Assembly: GCF_001420915.1 (NCBI RefSeq)
Contig: NZ_CP013021.1
Location: 3,878,501 to 3,942,500, forward strand
Origin: Agarivorans gilvus
GTDB taxonomy: Bacteria > Pseudomonadota > Gammaproteobacteria > Enterobacterales > Celerinatantimonadaceae
Direction: 5' to 3'
DNA: 64,000 nt
A model generated the notes under the pieces. The model had not been told where the DNA came from. It saw only the letters and a program-made list of their open reading frames with translations, and searched no databases. A program made the translations under genes and the position numbers. Positions 25,902 through 34,464 of the stretch are shown here, piece by piece (position 1 is the stretch's first letter; each line of letters starts with the position of its first letter).

Positions 25902-27371
25902 ATGATGAGTGAAATGCGCAAACAGAAGCGAGTGTGGATAGATACAGATATTACCCTCGGACGTAAAAATAGCTTAGTCAGTTATTGTGATGTGGATGAT
26001 GGTTATGCCATTGCTGCCTTGCTGCGTTCGGTTGAAGTAGATGTAGTGGGAATCAGCTCAACTTTAGGAAATACCAACGATATTGCTGTTTCTACTCAAG
26101 TCGCCAAAGATTTTATCGCGCGTTTTGGCCCCAATAGTGTGGTGGTTAACCAAGGTGCGAGCACGCCTTTCGAGCAACAAGATGGCCAAGCTTTACCTAA
26201 GGGTGTGAGCGCGATGGCTGAGGCCTTGGCTGCAGGGCCGCTATGGATACTGGGCATTGGCGCCGCCACTAACATCGCATTGTTGGCTAAACATTACCCG
26301 CAGTTACTGGGCAACATTGAAAAAGTGGTATTGCTGGCAGGGCGCACTAGCATCGACCAGCATTTCATTTCAGGCCACCATCAACCCAAGCCATTTCGCG
26401 ATTTAAATTTCGAGGCTGACGTAGTGGCCTATAAATACTTGCTCGATAGCCAACTGGATATTTGCTTGGTGCCTTATCAAGCTTGCCAGCCTTTTTGGTT
26501 AACTCAGCATGACCTATTGGGTATGCTAAACGGCAGCAGCGTGGCTCGCTACTTGGCGGAAAAATCAGAACCGTGGTTATTAGAGTGGGAAGTGGTGTTT
26601 GGCGCCTCAGGCTTTAACCCCTTCGATCTGATTGCGGCCGCTTATCTCATAGATGAGCAGTGGTTTAGCAGCGAGCATTGGCAAGTGGAAATAGTACAAG
26701 GGCCAAGCGATACCGAAAAGGGGAAAACCAAGGACTACTTGATTTGTTCAGATACGGTGAATAGTGGCCGCAGTGTTGAATATTGCACGGCAATTAGCGA
26801 GCAGAGTAAAGCCGTACTACTAGAGCGCATAAAGAGTCATGACATGCAGCATTTTGTATTAGGCATGTCGCACGTTAATATTATTGTTGATGACATCAGC
26901 AAAGCCACAGAGTTTTATCAAAGGACTTTAGGTTTTGTTCTGGCCAAAGATGATCAAGGCCAGCTGATGGATTACCAAGGGGTAACCATGAGCAGCTTCG
27001 CTTTAGATGCGGGGCTAAGTGATGGCAAGGTTAATGTGGATGTGCGTTTCTTACATCATCCGCAAGCGGGGCTGTATTTGGAATTGATGCATTATAATTA
27101 CCCGCAGGGTAAGCAGCAATTGCCGTCACAGCCAAAGACCTATGATTTAGGTGGGCCGCGCCATATTGCGATGGAGGTGAGCAATTGCAACGAGGTGTTT
27201 AACTACCTTAAGAAACAACCCGGTGTGACCATGATAAATACCAGTAATGACTACCATCCGAATAAACTTGATGGTTTCCCTATTACCTTCTTCTACTGGA
27301 TTGACCCTTACGGAGTGCAATGGGAAATGGAAGAAGGGCGGCAAATGGGGTTATCGCGCAGCATTGTATAA
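25902..27371 (+). CDS. Nucleoside hydrolase fused to a VOC/glyoxalase-like domain
   Basis: A 489-residue protein in one uninterrupted frame. Residues about 10-300 form an inosine-uridine-preferring nucleoside hydrolase: the ribose/calcium site WIDTDITLGRKNS...DVDDGYA is present, as are TLGNTNDI and a FRDLNFEADVVAYKYLL segment. Residues about 318-485 are a vicinal-oxygen-chelate domain (LGMSHVNIIVDDISKATEFYQ at its start, DPYGVQWEMEEGR at its end). Nucleoside hydrolases normally stop near residue 310, so this is an unusual fusion. The VOC reaction is unknown; a chelated metal is likely. Confidence 0.88.
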   Translation: MMSEMRKQKRVWIDTDITLGRKNSLVSYCDVDDGYAIAALLRSVEVDVVGISSTLGNTNDIAVSTQVAKDFIARFGPNSVVVNQGASTPFEQQDGQALPKGVSAMAEALAAGPLWILGIGAATNIALLAKHYPQLLGNIEKVVLLAGRTSIDQHFISGHHQPKPFRDLNFEADVVAYKYLLDSQLDICLVPYQACQPFWLTQHDLLGMLNGSSVARYLAEKSEPWLLEWEVVFGASGFNPFDLIAAAYLIDEQWFSSEHWQVEIVQGPSDTEKGKTKDYLICSDTVNSGRSVEYCTAISEQSKAVLLERIKSHDMQHFVLGMSHVNIIVDDISKATEFYQRTLGFVLAKDDQGQLMDYQGVTMSSFALDAGLSDGKVNVDVRFLHHPQAGLYLELMHYNYPQGKQQLPSQPKTYDLGGPRHIAMEVSNCNEVFNYLKKQPGVTMINTSNDYHPNKLDGFPITFFYWIDPYGVQWEMEEGRQMGLSRSIV

Positions 27372-27390
27372 GCTGCGCGAGTTTTGTTCT

Positions 27391-28572
27391 TTAACGAGTA
27401 ATCCGCTGAGCGGCGGCGTTTAAGGCTTGTTCAGCCGTTTGTCGGCCAGTGGTTATGTTGCTTAAGCTGGTGGCCATGGCGGCCCAGAATTTACCCATGG
27501 CAGGGGCGTTGGGCATCGGTTTTCCTTGGGCGGCGCTGGCATAAACGGCGGTGACTCTGGGGTCGTTAGCCAGTTCTTCTTTTAACTGAAGGTTGGCCAT
27601 TGCGCCCAAATCGCCACTGGAAAACAGTAAGCGCTGGTTGTCTAGCTTCATCAGGTAGTAGTTTAAAAACTCATCCACTAAATCCCCCTGAGTGGTGGCG
27701 CTGTTAACCACCGCGCTCCATACCCCAACAAAGGCTTTGGCAGGTTTGCCGTTTACCGTGGGTAAGGGGGCTACGCCAAAATCCATGCCGACACTTTCTA
27801 GTTCATCCCAGTACCAAGGGCCGTTAATGACCATGGCGACTTGGCCCTTTCTAAACTGCACGTCCATGATGGAGTAGTCGGCATTATCCGGCATTAAGTT
27901 TTGGTCGAGCATTTTCTTAACGAGTTTCGCCGCATACAAGGCGCTGGAGTGATTCACCCCGGTATCTTTAATGTTGTAATGCTGCTGTTGGTCTTTGGCA
28001 AAAATGTAAGCGCCACCTGCGGCAAACAAGGGCCAAGTGTAATAACTGTTGTTGTAATCCCACAGTATTGCCTTGGTATTGTGTTGTTGCTGGAGGCGCT
28101 TATCTAATTCAAATAACTCTTCGAAGGAGTGTGGTGGTTGCTGAATCAGCGCTTTGTTGTAGATGAGGCTTACCGCTTCCACGGAGATCGGGTAGCCATA
28201 GACCTTTCCTGCTACTTTCACCGCATCCCAAGCATAGGGTTCGGCCGAATCTAGCAGCGCTTGACTGGGCTTAAGTTCTCGCAGTAGCCCGGCGGTAGCC
28301 CAATCGCCGATACGATCATGCGGCCAAAATATAATGTCTGGTCCTTCACCATTCCGTGCTTGGATCTCAAAATTACCGGTGATATCGGTGGGTTGTTTTA
28401 CCATTACGCTCACACCGGTATCTTGCTCAAACTGCTCAGCAATTTGTTGCATCTGAGGGTAGCTTTTGCCGGTCCATAGAGTGAGGCCTGGGGTGGAGTC
28501 GGGAGTACTAAGGGCCCAACAGTTGCTGCTTATGATTAAGCCAGCGAATAACGAATACTTCCAAAATGTCAT
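27391..28572 (-). CDS. malE: Maltose/maltodextrin-binding protein-like ABC substrate-binding protein
   Basis: A 393-residue periplasmic binding protein with a signal peptide (cleavage near NCWA). It is MalE-like along its length: LTLWTGKSYPQMQQIAEQFEQ, GPDIIFWPHDRIGDWA, KVYGYPISVEAVSLIYNKAL, GQVAMVINGPWYWDELE. It should deliver maltodextrins to an ABC importer, but no malF/malG/malK genes are in the window, so it is an orphan copy. It is convergent with the nucleoside hydrolase fusion. Confidence 0.9.
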   Translation of the reverse strand: MTFWKYSLFAGLIISSNCWALSTPDSTPGLTLWTGKSYPQMQQIAEQFEQDTGVSVMVKQPTDITGNFEIQARNGEGPDIIFWPHDRIGDWATAGLLRELKPSQALLDSAEPYAWDAVKVAGKVYGYPISVEAVSLIYNKALIQQPPHSFEELFELDKRLQQQHNTKAILWDYNNSYYTWPLFAAGGAYIFAKDQQQHYNIKDTGVNHSSALYAAKLVKKMLDQNLMPDNADYSIMDVQFRKGQVAMVINGPWYWDELESVGMDFGVAPLPTVNGKPAKAFVGVWSAVVNSATTQGDLVDEFLNYYLMKLDNQRLLFSSGDLGAMANLQLKEELANDPRVTAVYASAAQGKPMPNAPAMGKFWAAMATSLSNITTGRQTAEQALNAAAQRITR

Positions 28573-29078
28573 CTTGCGTTCCCAATAACTTACCGGGCTA
28601 GATTGGAAAATTCCCGAAGCTTTTGCAAGTTATAGAATCTAGAGGCTGGCGCTTGGTCACAATTAAGGGCGCCTTAGGTAGTGGAAGTGAGTGAAACTCT
28701 TCTTTAGTGATAATGCTATCAAGGTTCGGGTATGATTTGCTCATTTTTCTTTATGCTTAGTTTAATTGGCTTTGTTGTCATTTAAGGCGGCGTGGTTAAA
28801 CAGATAAGAATGTTGCCTTTTAGTCATATGCGGTTTGTTTAAGTGATGATTCTTGTTACGAACCTACCCAAATTCTCAAATGCGATATAGGTTGTTTCAG
28901 GGTTATTTGGTCAAATTTCATGGTGTGTAGTGAAGGCCTTTACGCTTTAGCGCTGCTGGTGAAAATGACTTTGGCTTGCTTTCTAATTGTCCTACTCAAC
29001 TATCCATAAAATTACAACAAGAGGCTAGACGAAGCAAAATGACCTTAACTCGTCGTGGATACAGGGTGATGAAGTAAA
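28573..29078. other. Long gene-free stretch
   Basis: About 500 nt between the malE-like gene (minus) and a small membrane protein (plus). It must hold promoters for both. It is AT-rich, with no ORF over 60 codons, no clear hairpin terminator and no repeat family that I can see. Confidence 0.5.
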
Positions 29079-29276
29079 ATGAAAAAATGGATGAGATATC
29101 TTGTATGCACATTTTTTAGCTTTTTATTTGGTCTGTACCTTCCTGTTCTAGTTGTGGCTCTTATATCAGGAGATACCAATTACGAAGATGTTTTGCCGTA
29201 TTGCCTGATTAGCTCATTGGTATTCGTTTTAGCTTATGTCGCCCTAGAAAAAAATATAATGAAACGCTCAAAATAA
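29079..29276 (+). CDS. Small membrane protein of unknown function
   Basis: A 65-residue protein with two hydrophobic helices (about 7-28 and 41-57) joined by an acidic loop (SGDTNYEDV) and a basic end (KNIMKRSK). AT-rich composition and rare-looking codons set it apart from its neighbours. I do not recognise a family. Confidence 0.5.
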   Translation: MKKWMRYLVCTFFSFLFGLYLPVLVVALISGDTNYEDVLPYCLISSLVFVLAYVALEKNIMKRSK

Positions 29277-29420
29277 TCTTAATTCAGGTCACGCCTTTTT
29301 AGCGAAAACTTAAGTTGCAAAAAGATATACTATTTCGGTTTAATTTTTTATGAGCAAAAGTTGATAGTGTTCCGATTTTCTGGTCACCGTTCTGTTTAAT
29401 CAACTTAAGTAATACCTAGC

Positions 29421-29699
29421 TTAGCGGCGCTCGCAGCTGGTGCAGCCCCTGCAGGCTGAGCGGGTTGTTGGGTCGAGGCGGCTGCGCTGTACCTTGCAAT
29501 AGGCATTTTTTAGGGCGCGCCTAGCCGCAAACCAATCACTGGGTTTAGCGATTAATAGGTTGCCATAAAAGCGTTTAGTTAAGGCTTGTCGATATTGCTC
29601 GATGAAGCTCGAATCAAAATCGATTTCAAAGTAAAGCAGTGCCTCTTCTATTCGCTTAAAGCTTTGGATTTTGTCCTGTAGTTGTTGTTCGCTATTCAT
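29421..29699 (-). CDS. Small helical protein with C-terminal cysteine cluster, NifW-like
   Basis: A 92-residue protein: helical N-terminal two thirds (FKRIEEALLYFEIDFD, then a short RALKNAYCKVQ helix) and a tail with CRGCTSC. The helical part is reminiscent of small proteins labelled NifW-like in Vibrio-type genomes, but there are no nitrogen-fixation genes here. The cysteine tail could bind a metal. The function is unknown. It is divergent from radD, sharing its upstream region. Confidence 0.55.
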   Translation of the reverse strand: MNSEQQLQDKIQSFKRIEEALLYFEIDFDSSFIEQYRQALTKRFYGNLLIAKPSDWFAARRALKNAYCKVQRSRLDPTTRSACRGCTSCERR

Positions 29700-29785
29700 T
29701 TTCTCACCTGTTTAACTAAGCCTAACAGCGGCCTGTTTCCTATTTATTGATATGGCATAATGGCCAGTCAATTTATTGCTTATGG

Positions 29786-31522
29786 GTGCCTTTTATTTTG
29801 CGCTTGCGAGACTATCAGCAGGCATCGGTAGATGCTGTTTTAACTCACTTTCGTGGCAGCGATGATGCGGCGGTGCTGGTGCTACCTACTGGGGCCGGTA
29901 AAAGCATTGTAATTGCCGAGTTAGCCCGCTTAGCGCGTTACCCCATTTTGGTATTGGCCCACGTTAAAGAGTTGGTGGAGCAGAATCATCAGAAGTTTAA
30001 AGACTATGGTTTTAGCGCGGGAATTTACGCCGCAGGCTTGGGCAAAAAGCAAACCGAGCATGCGGTCACTTTTGCCAGCGTGCAGTCCTTAAGTCGCAAC
30101 CTTGAGCAGTTTAATGGCTATTATTCTTTGCTGGTGATAGACGAATGCCACCGGGTGGCTGACGACAGCGACAGTCAATATCAACGCATTATTCAGCATC
30201 TAAAAACGCATAACCCTCAGCTTAAAGTGTTGGGTTTAACCGCCACGCCTTATCGTTTGGATAAGGGCTGGATTTACCAGCAGCACTATCATGGCTATGT
30301 GCGTGGCCAAGCCGATGCTTTTTTCAAAAAGTGTATTTATGAACTGCCGCTGCGCTACCTAATTAGCAAGGGCTATTTAACCCAGCCGCTGCTAGTGGAT
30401 GCCCCCGCAGCGCGTTATCAGTTTGATGAGTTGCCAGCCAGCTACAGCGAAGCTCAGCTAGATCAGTTTTTAGCACGTTGCCCTAGGGTCACTCAGGCCA
30501 TTTGCCAGCAATTATTGCAGTTGGCCGAGCAGCGCCGTGGGGTGATGATTTTTGCCGCCTCGGTAAAACATGCCCAGGAGATTGCCAGTTACCTACCGGC
30601 TCAGCAAACCGCGCTACTCACTGGCGACACCGCCAATAAGCTGCGCGACCAATGGGTGGAGCAGTTTAAACGGCAGCAGCTTAAGTTTTTGGTGAATGTA
30701 TCGGTACTCACCACCGGCTTTGATGCGCCCCATGTGGATCTCATTGCGATTTTGCGGCGCACCGCCTCGGTGAGTTTATATCAACAAATTGCTGGGCGTG
30801 GTTTGCGTTTATATGAGGGAAAAAGCGATTGCTTAATCATTGACTACGCGGGCAATAACTACGACTTATACCAACCAGAAATCGGCGAAGTAAAACCCAA
30901 CCCCAACAGCGCTTTGGTGCAGGTTAGCTGCCCAAAATGTGGTTTTGCCAATATGTTCTGGGGAGTCTGCGATAAAGATGGCGAGTTAATTGAGCACTAC
31001 GGCCGCCGTTGTCAGGGCTTGGTGCCAATCGATGATAATCCCGGCCAGCTACAGCAATGTGATTATCGTTATCAATACAAGCAATGCCCGCAGTGCAACG
31101 GAGAAAACGACATTGCCGCGCGTCAATGCCAAAGCTGTGGCTGTCAGCTAAGTGACCCAGATAAGTTATTGAAAGAAGCCTTACAGCTAAAGGATCGCAT
31201 GGTATTACGTTGCAGTGGCATGTCGTTTAGTGCTCAAGAGCAGCAACTGAGCGTGATTTACCACGATGAAGATGGTGCCGAACTAAAAGAGCAGTTTAAT
31301 TTCGCTTATGCCAAGGCGCGGCAAGCCTTTAATCAGCATTTTACTCGACGCATCAGCGGCCCAGCCAATTTGCCCAATACCGCAGAGCAGGCCTTACAGC
31401 AGCTAAATAACATGGTGCATCCTGATTTTGTTATCGCCAAAAAGAACAAACATTATTGGAAAATTGAGCACCGGATCTTTGATTATCAAGGGCCTTATCG
31501 TAAGGCCCATCAGCAATATTAG
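29786..31522 (+). CDS. radD: RadD (YejH) DNA repair helicase
   Basis: A 578-residue superfamily 2 helicase matching RadD from the start LRLRDYQQASVDAVL onward. Walker A is VLPTGAGKS, motif II is DECH, motif III GLTATPYRLDKGW, motif VI QQIAGRGLRLYEG; two zinc-binding clusters follow (CPKCGFANMFWGVC and CPQCNGENDIAARQCQSCGC). RadD acts with SSB in recombination and double-strand break repair. The GTG at 29786 is chosen because known RadD proteins start right before this segment; an upstream TTG at 29747 would add 13 unlikely residues. Confidence 0.93.
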   Translation: MPFILRLRDYQQASVDAVLTHFRGSDDAAVLVLPTGAGKSIVIAELARLARYPILVLAHVKELVEQNHQKFKDYGFSAGIYAAGLGKKQTEHAVTFASVQSLSRNLEQFNGYYSLLVIDECHRVADDSDSQYQRIIQHLKTHNPQLKVLGLTATPYRLDKGWIYQQHYHGYVRGQADAFFKKCIYELPLRYLISKGYLTQPLLVDAPAARYQFDELPASYSEAQLDQFLARCPRVTQAICQQLLQLAEQRRGVMIFAASVKHAQEIASYLPAQQTALLTGDTANKLRDQWVEQFKRQQLKFLVNVSVLTTGFDAPHVDLIAILRRTASVSLYQQIAGRGLRLYEGKSDCLIIDYAGNNYDLYQPEIGEVKPNPNSALVQVSCPKCGFANMFWGVCDKDGELIEHYGRRCQGLVPIDDNPGQLQQCDYRYQYKQCPQCNGENDIAARQCQSCGCQLSDPDKLLKEALQLKDRMVLRCSGMSFSAQEQQLSVIYHDEDGAELKEQFNFAYAKARQAFNQHFTRRISGPANLPNTAEQALQQLNNMVHPDFVIAKKNKHYWKIEHRIFDYQGPYRKAHQQY

Positions 31523-31538
31523 TGTGCAGTTTGCGGGA

Positions 31539-32159
31539 CTATTTGAGTAGCTCGGGTTTAAGTAGTGGCGCCACAAAGCTTTTATGTTGCTGGATTTCCT
31601 CCAAGCTCAAACCGGTTAACTCATAAGGAAAGACCAGCCAGTCGTCGGTTTGGTGCAAACAAAAATCGGGGCTAATGTCAGTTTGGTTGAAGCTAGGGCG
31701 CTCCCACAAGGTGGCTACCTTCACCTGACTTGGCATGTTGCGTTTGAGCTTGCTGCTAAGGCGATTTATTACCGCTTGAATGTTATGGCCGCTGCTAAAC
31801 ACGTCGTCCACAATCAGCAAGCTGTCATCCACATTCAGGTTTTCCAATAAATATTGAATCCCATGTACGCGGATCTCCTCGGGTGCATTAAGAATGTTTT
31901 GATAGCTGCTTTGCCCCTGATAAGAGGTACGCAGCGAGATGTGGTCGGTATTCACACCAAGAGTTTGTAGGCACTCTTGCACGTAAATGCCCACCGCGCT
32001 GCCGCCGCGCCAAAGGCCGACGATGAAAGTGGGGCGAAAGCCACTTTCATAGATGCTGACGCCAAGGCGAAAGGCATCTTCGATCAGCTTTTCTTCATCG
32101 AGGTAGCGCTTATTCATGCTATGGGGGGGATTTTTTACTGCAGCATCTTTACTTGGCAT
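31539..32159 (-). CDS. Phosphoribosyltransferase, hypoxanthine-type (copy 1)
   Basis: A 206-residue type I phosphoribosyltransferase with the PRPP loop LLIVDDVFSSGHNI (about residue 112). The hood opens LWRGGSAVGIYVQECL. The C-terminal FPYELTGLSLEEIQQHK region matches the plus-strand paralogue at 32257. It should convert a purine base to its nucleotide, or be a relative with another substrate. The first 15 residues are not shared, so Met15 may be the start. Confidence 0.85.
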   Translation of the reverse strand: MPSKDAAVKNPPHSMNKRYLDEEKLIEDAFRLGVSIYESGFRPTFIVGLWRGGSAVGIYVQECLQTLGVNTDHISLRTSYQGQSSYQNILNAPEEIRVHGIQYLLENLNVDDSLLIVDDVFSSGHNIQAVINRLSSKLKRNMPSQVKVATLWERPSFNQTDISPDFCLHQTDDWLVFPYELTGLSLEEIQQHKSFVAPLLKPELLK

Positions 32160-32256
32160 ATTGAAGGCCTACTCTTTACAAAACAATTTCACGATTGTGA
32201 TTTTATACTATAACCTTGAGCACTAGGTCAGCAACGATTATTGGTAATCACTGAAG

Positions 32257-32820
32257 ATGAGCGAAAAATTATATTTAAGCGGACAGTCCCTACTTGAAGA
32301 TTCGTTCCGCTTAGCCAAACAAGTATTAGACAGCGATTTTAAGCCCACTTTCACCATTGCGGTGTGGCGAGGCGGAGCGCCCATTGGTATTGCGGTGCAA
32401 GAGTATTTGGCTTTTCACGGGGTGACCACCGACAACATTGCGATTCGTACTTCCTCTTATGCGGCGGCCATTGATCAGCAGTCTAAGCAGATTAAAGTGC
32501 ATGGCTTGAGCTATTTGGTTAAGCATGTACAGCATCATGATAAGTTGCTGATTGTTGACGATGTATTTGATACCGGCCGTTCCATTGAAGCGATTATTAG
32601 CGAGTTGAGACGCTTGGCCCGTCTAAATACTCCGGAAGATATTCGCGTAGCGGTGCCGTATTACAAGCCCGAGCGCAATCTCACCGAGCGGGTGCCCGAT
32701 TATTACCTGCACGAAACCAAGCAATGGTTAAAGTATCCGCATTCTTTAGAGGGCCTAAGCCCCGAGGAAATTGCCGAGCATCGTCCCGAGTTATATCAGA
32801 TTTTAAAAGCCCACCTGTAA
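32257..32820 (+). CDS. Phosphoribosyltransferase, hypoxanthine-type (copy 2)
   Basis: A 187-residue phosphoribosyltransferase with PRPP loop LLIVDDVFDTGRSI (about residue 96) and the WRGGAPIGIAVQEYLAFHG hood. It is a clear paralogue of the divergent gene at 31539-32159, with 97 nt between the two starts. This form is usually annotated as hypoxanthine phosphoribosyltransferase (purine salvage). It is followed within 18 nt by a small unknown gene, probably in the same transcript. Confidence 0.87.
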   Translation: MSEKLYLSGQSLLEDSFRLAKQVLDSDFKPTFTIAVWRGGAPIGIAVQEYLAFHGVTTDNIAIRTSSYAAAIDQQSKQIKVHGLSYLVKHVQHHDKLLIVDDVFDTGRSIEAIISELRRLARLNTPEDIRVAVPYYKPERNLTERVPDYYLHETKQWLKYPHSLEGLSPEEIAEHRPELYQILKAHL

Positions 32821-32838
32821 AACGATTTGAGAGGTAGC

Positions 32839-33132
32839 ATGCTTAGCCAAGCCGAATTTTCCCAAACTTGTTATGAGAAGTTTTTGTCCTATTTTGATGA
32901 AGTGAAGCGGGGCAAAGGCGGTGATTTACAAAAGGGGCGGCTAGAAGGTTTTATGCAAGCCGCTGAGTTGTTAGGCATAGTTGAGCGAGCACGCGCTCAA
33001 GCCTTGATGGAACAAGCCCACATGCAGGTGTTTGGTGAAACTATTGCCGAGCGAGAGCGGCGTAAAAAGGCCTTAAAAGAATACGACGAAGAGTGGTTAA
33101 ACATTCCCAGTATTCAGCGCCAGCAAAAATAA
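32839..33132 (+). CDS. Small conserved helical protein of unknown function
   Basis: A 97-residue protein, largely helical and charged, with FLSYFDEVKRGKGGDLQKGR near the start and ERERRKKALKEYDEEW near the end. The start at 32839 is preceded by GAGAGG; an in-frame TTG 12 nt upstream is less likely. It forms an operon with the phosphoribosyltransferase. It is the last core-like gene before the AT-rich reverse-transcriptase locus. The function is unknown. Confidence 0.65.
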   Translation: MLSQAEFSQTCYEKFLSYFDEVKRGKGGDLQKGRLEGFMQAAELLGIVERARAQALMEQAHMQVFGETIAERERRKKALKEYDEEWLNIPSIQRQQK

Positions 33133-33174
33133 GTCACTTTGGTCGACTTCATGGGTGATTCTTAGATTTTAAAG

Positions 33175-33188
33175 AGGTAGAGATACCT
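33175..33188 (-). terminator. Weak hairpin at the end of the reverse transcriptase gene
   Basis: A 5-bp stem AGGTA/TACCT with a 4-nt loop overlaps the RT stop region and is followed on the minus strand by CTTT. It is a weak terminator at best. Confidence 0.3.
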
Positions 33189-34464
33189 ATTTCTCTAGTT
33201 CATCGTTAAATCTTCGCCACAATGGTTTTAGCTGTCTCTTAATTGTTTTACTTTGCATGGTTTTTGCGGCTCTTAAACCATAGGTAATGAAGTTTCTACC
33301 GCCTAAATGAGTATAGCGACTATACAATTTTCTCTTATATAAGTTGCGTTTGGGAAGCCCTTTAGAGGCTCGGATGGAATTATACTTCTTCATGGTTTTT
33401 TTGGCTAAACGTATACCCTTTTTCATTTTCTCTGAGTAGCGAGCTAATGATGCGGAACGAATGTATGTGTCTTCACCATCAAACATAAACCCCAAGTATT
33501 GGAGCATACGATCAGAATTAAGGACTCCGTCTTTAAAATAGAAAGTTCTTAATTCTGTTTTATTAGGATTAATAGAAACTTTAAGCTTATCAACTTCTTG
33601 CCTTGCATAGCCAGCAACTTTATCGCGAAGTGGGGTTGGAACAATAAAGAGCATATCATCGCAATATCTATAGTATTTCCCACCATGAATATTCATATAT
33701 TTTTTCATTTCAAGATCGAAATTAAACATATAGATATTTGATAGTAAAGCACTTATTGGAGATCCTTGGGGAATACCATATGGATGAGGGTTTGTAATAA
33801 TTAAGTTTTTCTTTCTAACCCTTTCACGAAAATCTCGGGCAGAACACACCCTAAACCTTCCATTTTTTGGGTTGTTAGTGGAAATAGAGAATTCCTGATA
33901 TAGCTTAAATTTATCTACTTTTGAAAATTTAGTTAATGATCTGAATACATTGAAATGATCTGGCGGTAATTTAGATTCACCTAGTAGGTCTGCCCAACTT
34001 TTTTTAAGTAATGCATGATCGAGAGTATCAAAGAACTTAGAAAAGTCTAATGCAACGGCACTGCATTCACCCATGGCTTTGATCTGTTGAAATGCTTCAA
34101 AAGCAAAATCAATATTACTTTTTCCTAACCCTCTGAAAGCCAGTACATTTTTATCTAATCCGCTAGACCTTAGTCGTTGTTCATATAGTTCACTAAGTAG
34201 GGAAGCGTAGTATGCATAGATATGGCTGTCGACATGTGAAGAATAAGCTATAGGTCGCTCTTTGGTGGCATAATCAATTTTTTTTGTATTTTTATCGCGG
34301 TTGATTTTTTTTGAAATTACAGAGTAATTAATTAGCGGGAAAAATGCATGTGTCAATACTAAGGCGGGGTTAGTTACTAACTTATATGCATTTTTATAGG
34401 CAATAGGTAGGTCGAAATGTAAATATCCGCGACGGCGATACCACTCTGGTATTTTTGTTGTCAT
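33187..34464 (-). CDS. drt2: DRT2/UG2-type antiphage reverse transcriptase
   Basis: A 425-residue reverse transcriptase. Motif A is VALDFSKFFDTLDH (Asp140), motif B YGIPQGSPISA (229-239) and motif C YCDD (267-270), so both catalytic aspartates are present. It begins PEWYRRRGYLHFD and carries HIYAYYASLL, RGLGKSNIDF and SASLARYSEKMKKGIRLAKK; these are features I associate with the UG2/DRT2 defence family. There is no maturase X/HNH domain and no fused effector. About 290 nt of structured RNA lie upstream and the DRT2 design needs only these two parts. The gene is clearly AT-richer than its neighbours, with many AAA/AAT/TTA codons, pointing to transfer. The RT fold is certain; the DRT2 class is by recollection of the family, not by search. 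Confidence 0.9.
   Translation of the reverse strand: MTTKIPEWYRRRGYLHFDLPIAYKNAYKLVTNPALVLTHAFFPLINYSVISKKINRDKNTKKIDYATKERPIAYSSHVDSHIYAYYASLLSELYEQRLRSSGLDKNVLAFRGLGKSNIDFAFEAFQQIKAMGECSAVALDFSKFFDTLDHALLKKSWADLLGESKLPPDHFNVFRSLTKFSKVDKFKLYQEFSISTNNPKNGRFRVCSARDFRERVRKKNLIITNPHPYGIPQGSPISALLSNIYMFNFDLEMKKYMNIHGGKYYRYCDDMLFIVPTPLRDKVAGYARQEVDKLKVSINPNKTELRTFYFKDGVLNSDRMLQYLGFMFDGEDTYIRSASLARYSEKMKKGIRLAKKTMKKYNSIRASKGLPKRNLYKRKLYSRYTHLGGRNFITYGLRAAKTMQSKTIKRQLKPLWRRFNDELEK

Noticed and set aside
33187..34464. Group II intron reverse transcriptase
   Set aside because: No maturase X or HNH domain follows the fingers-palm, and no domain V-like hairpin is seen downstream.
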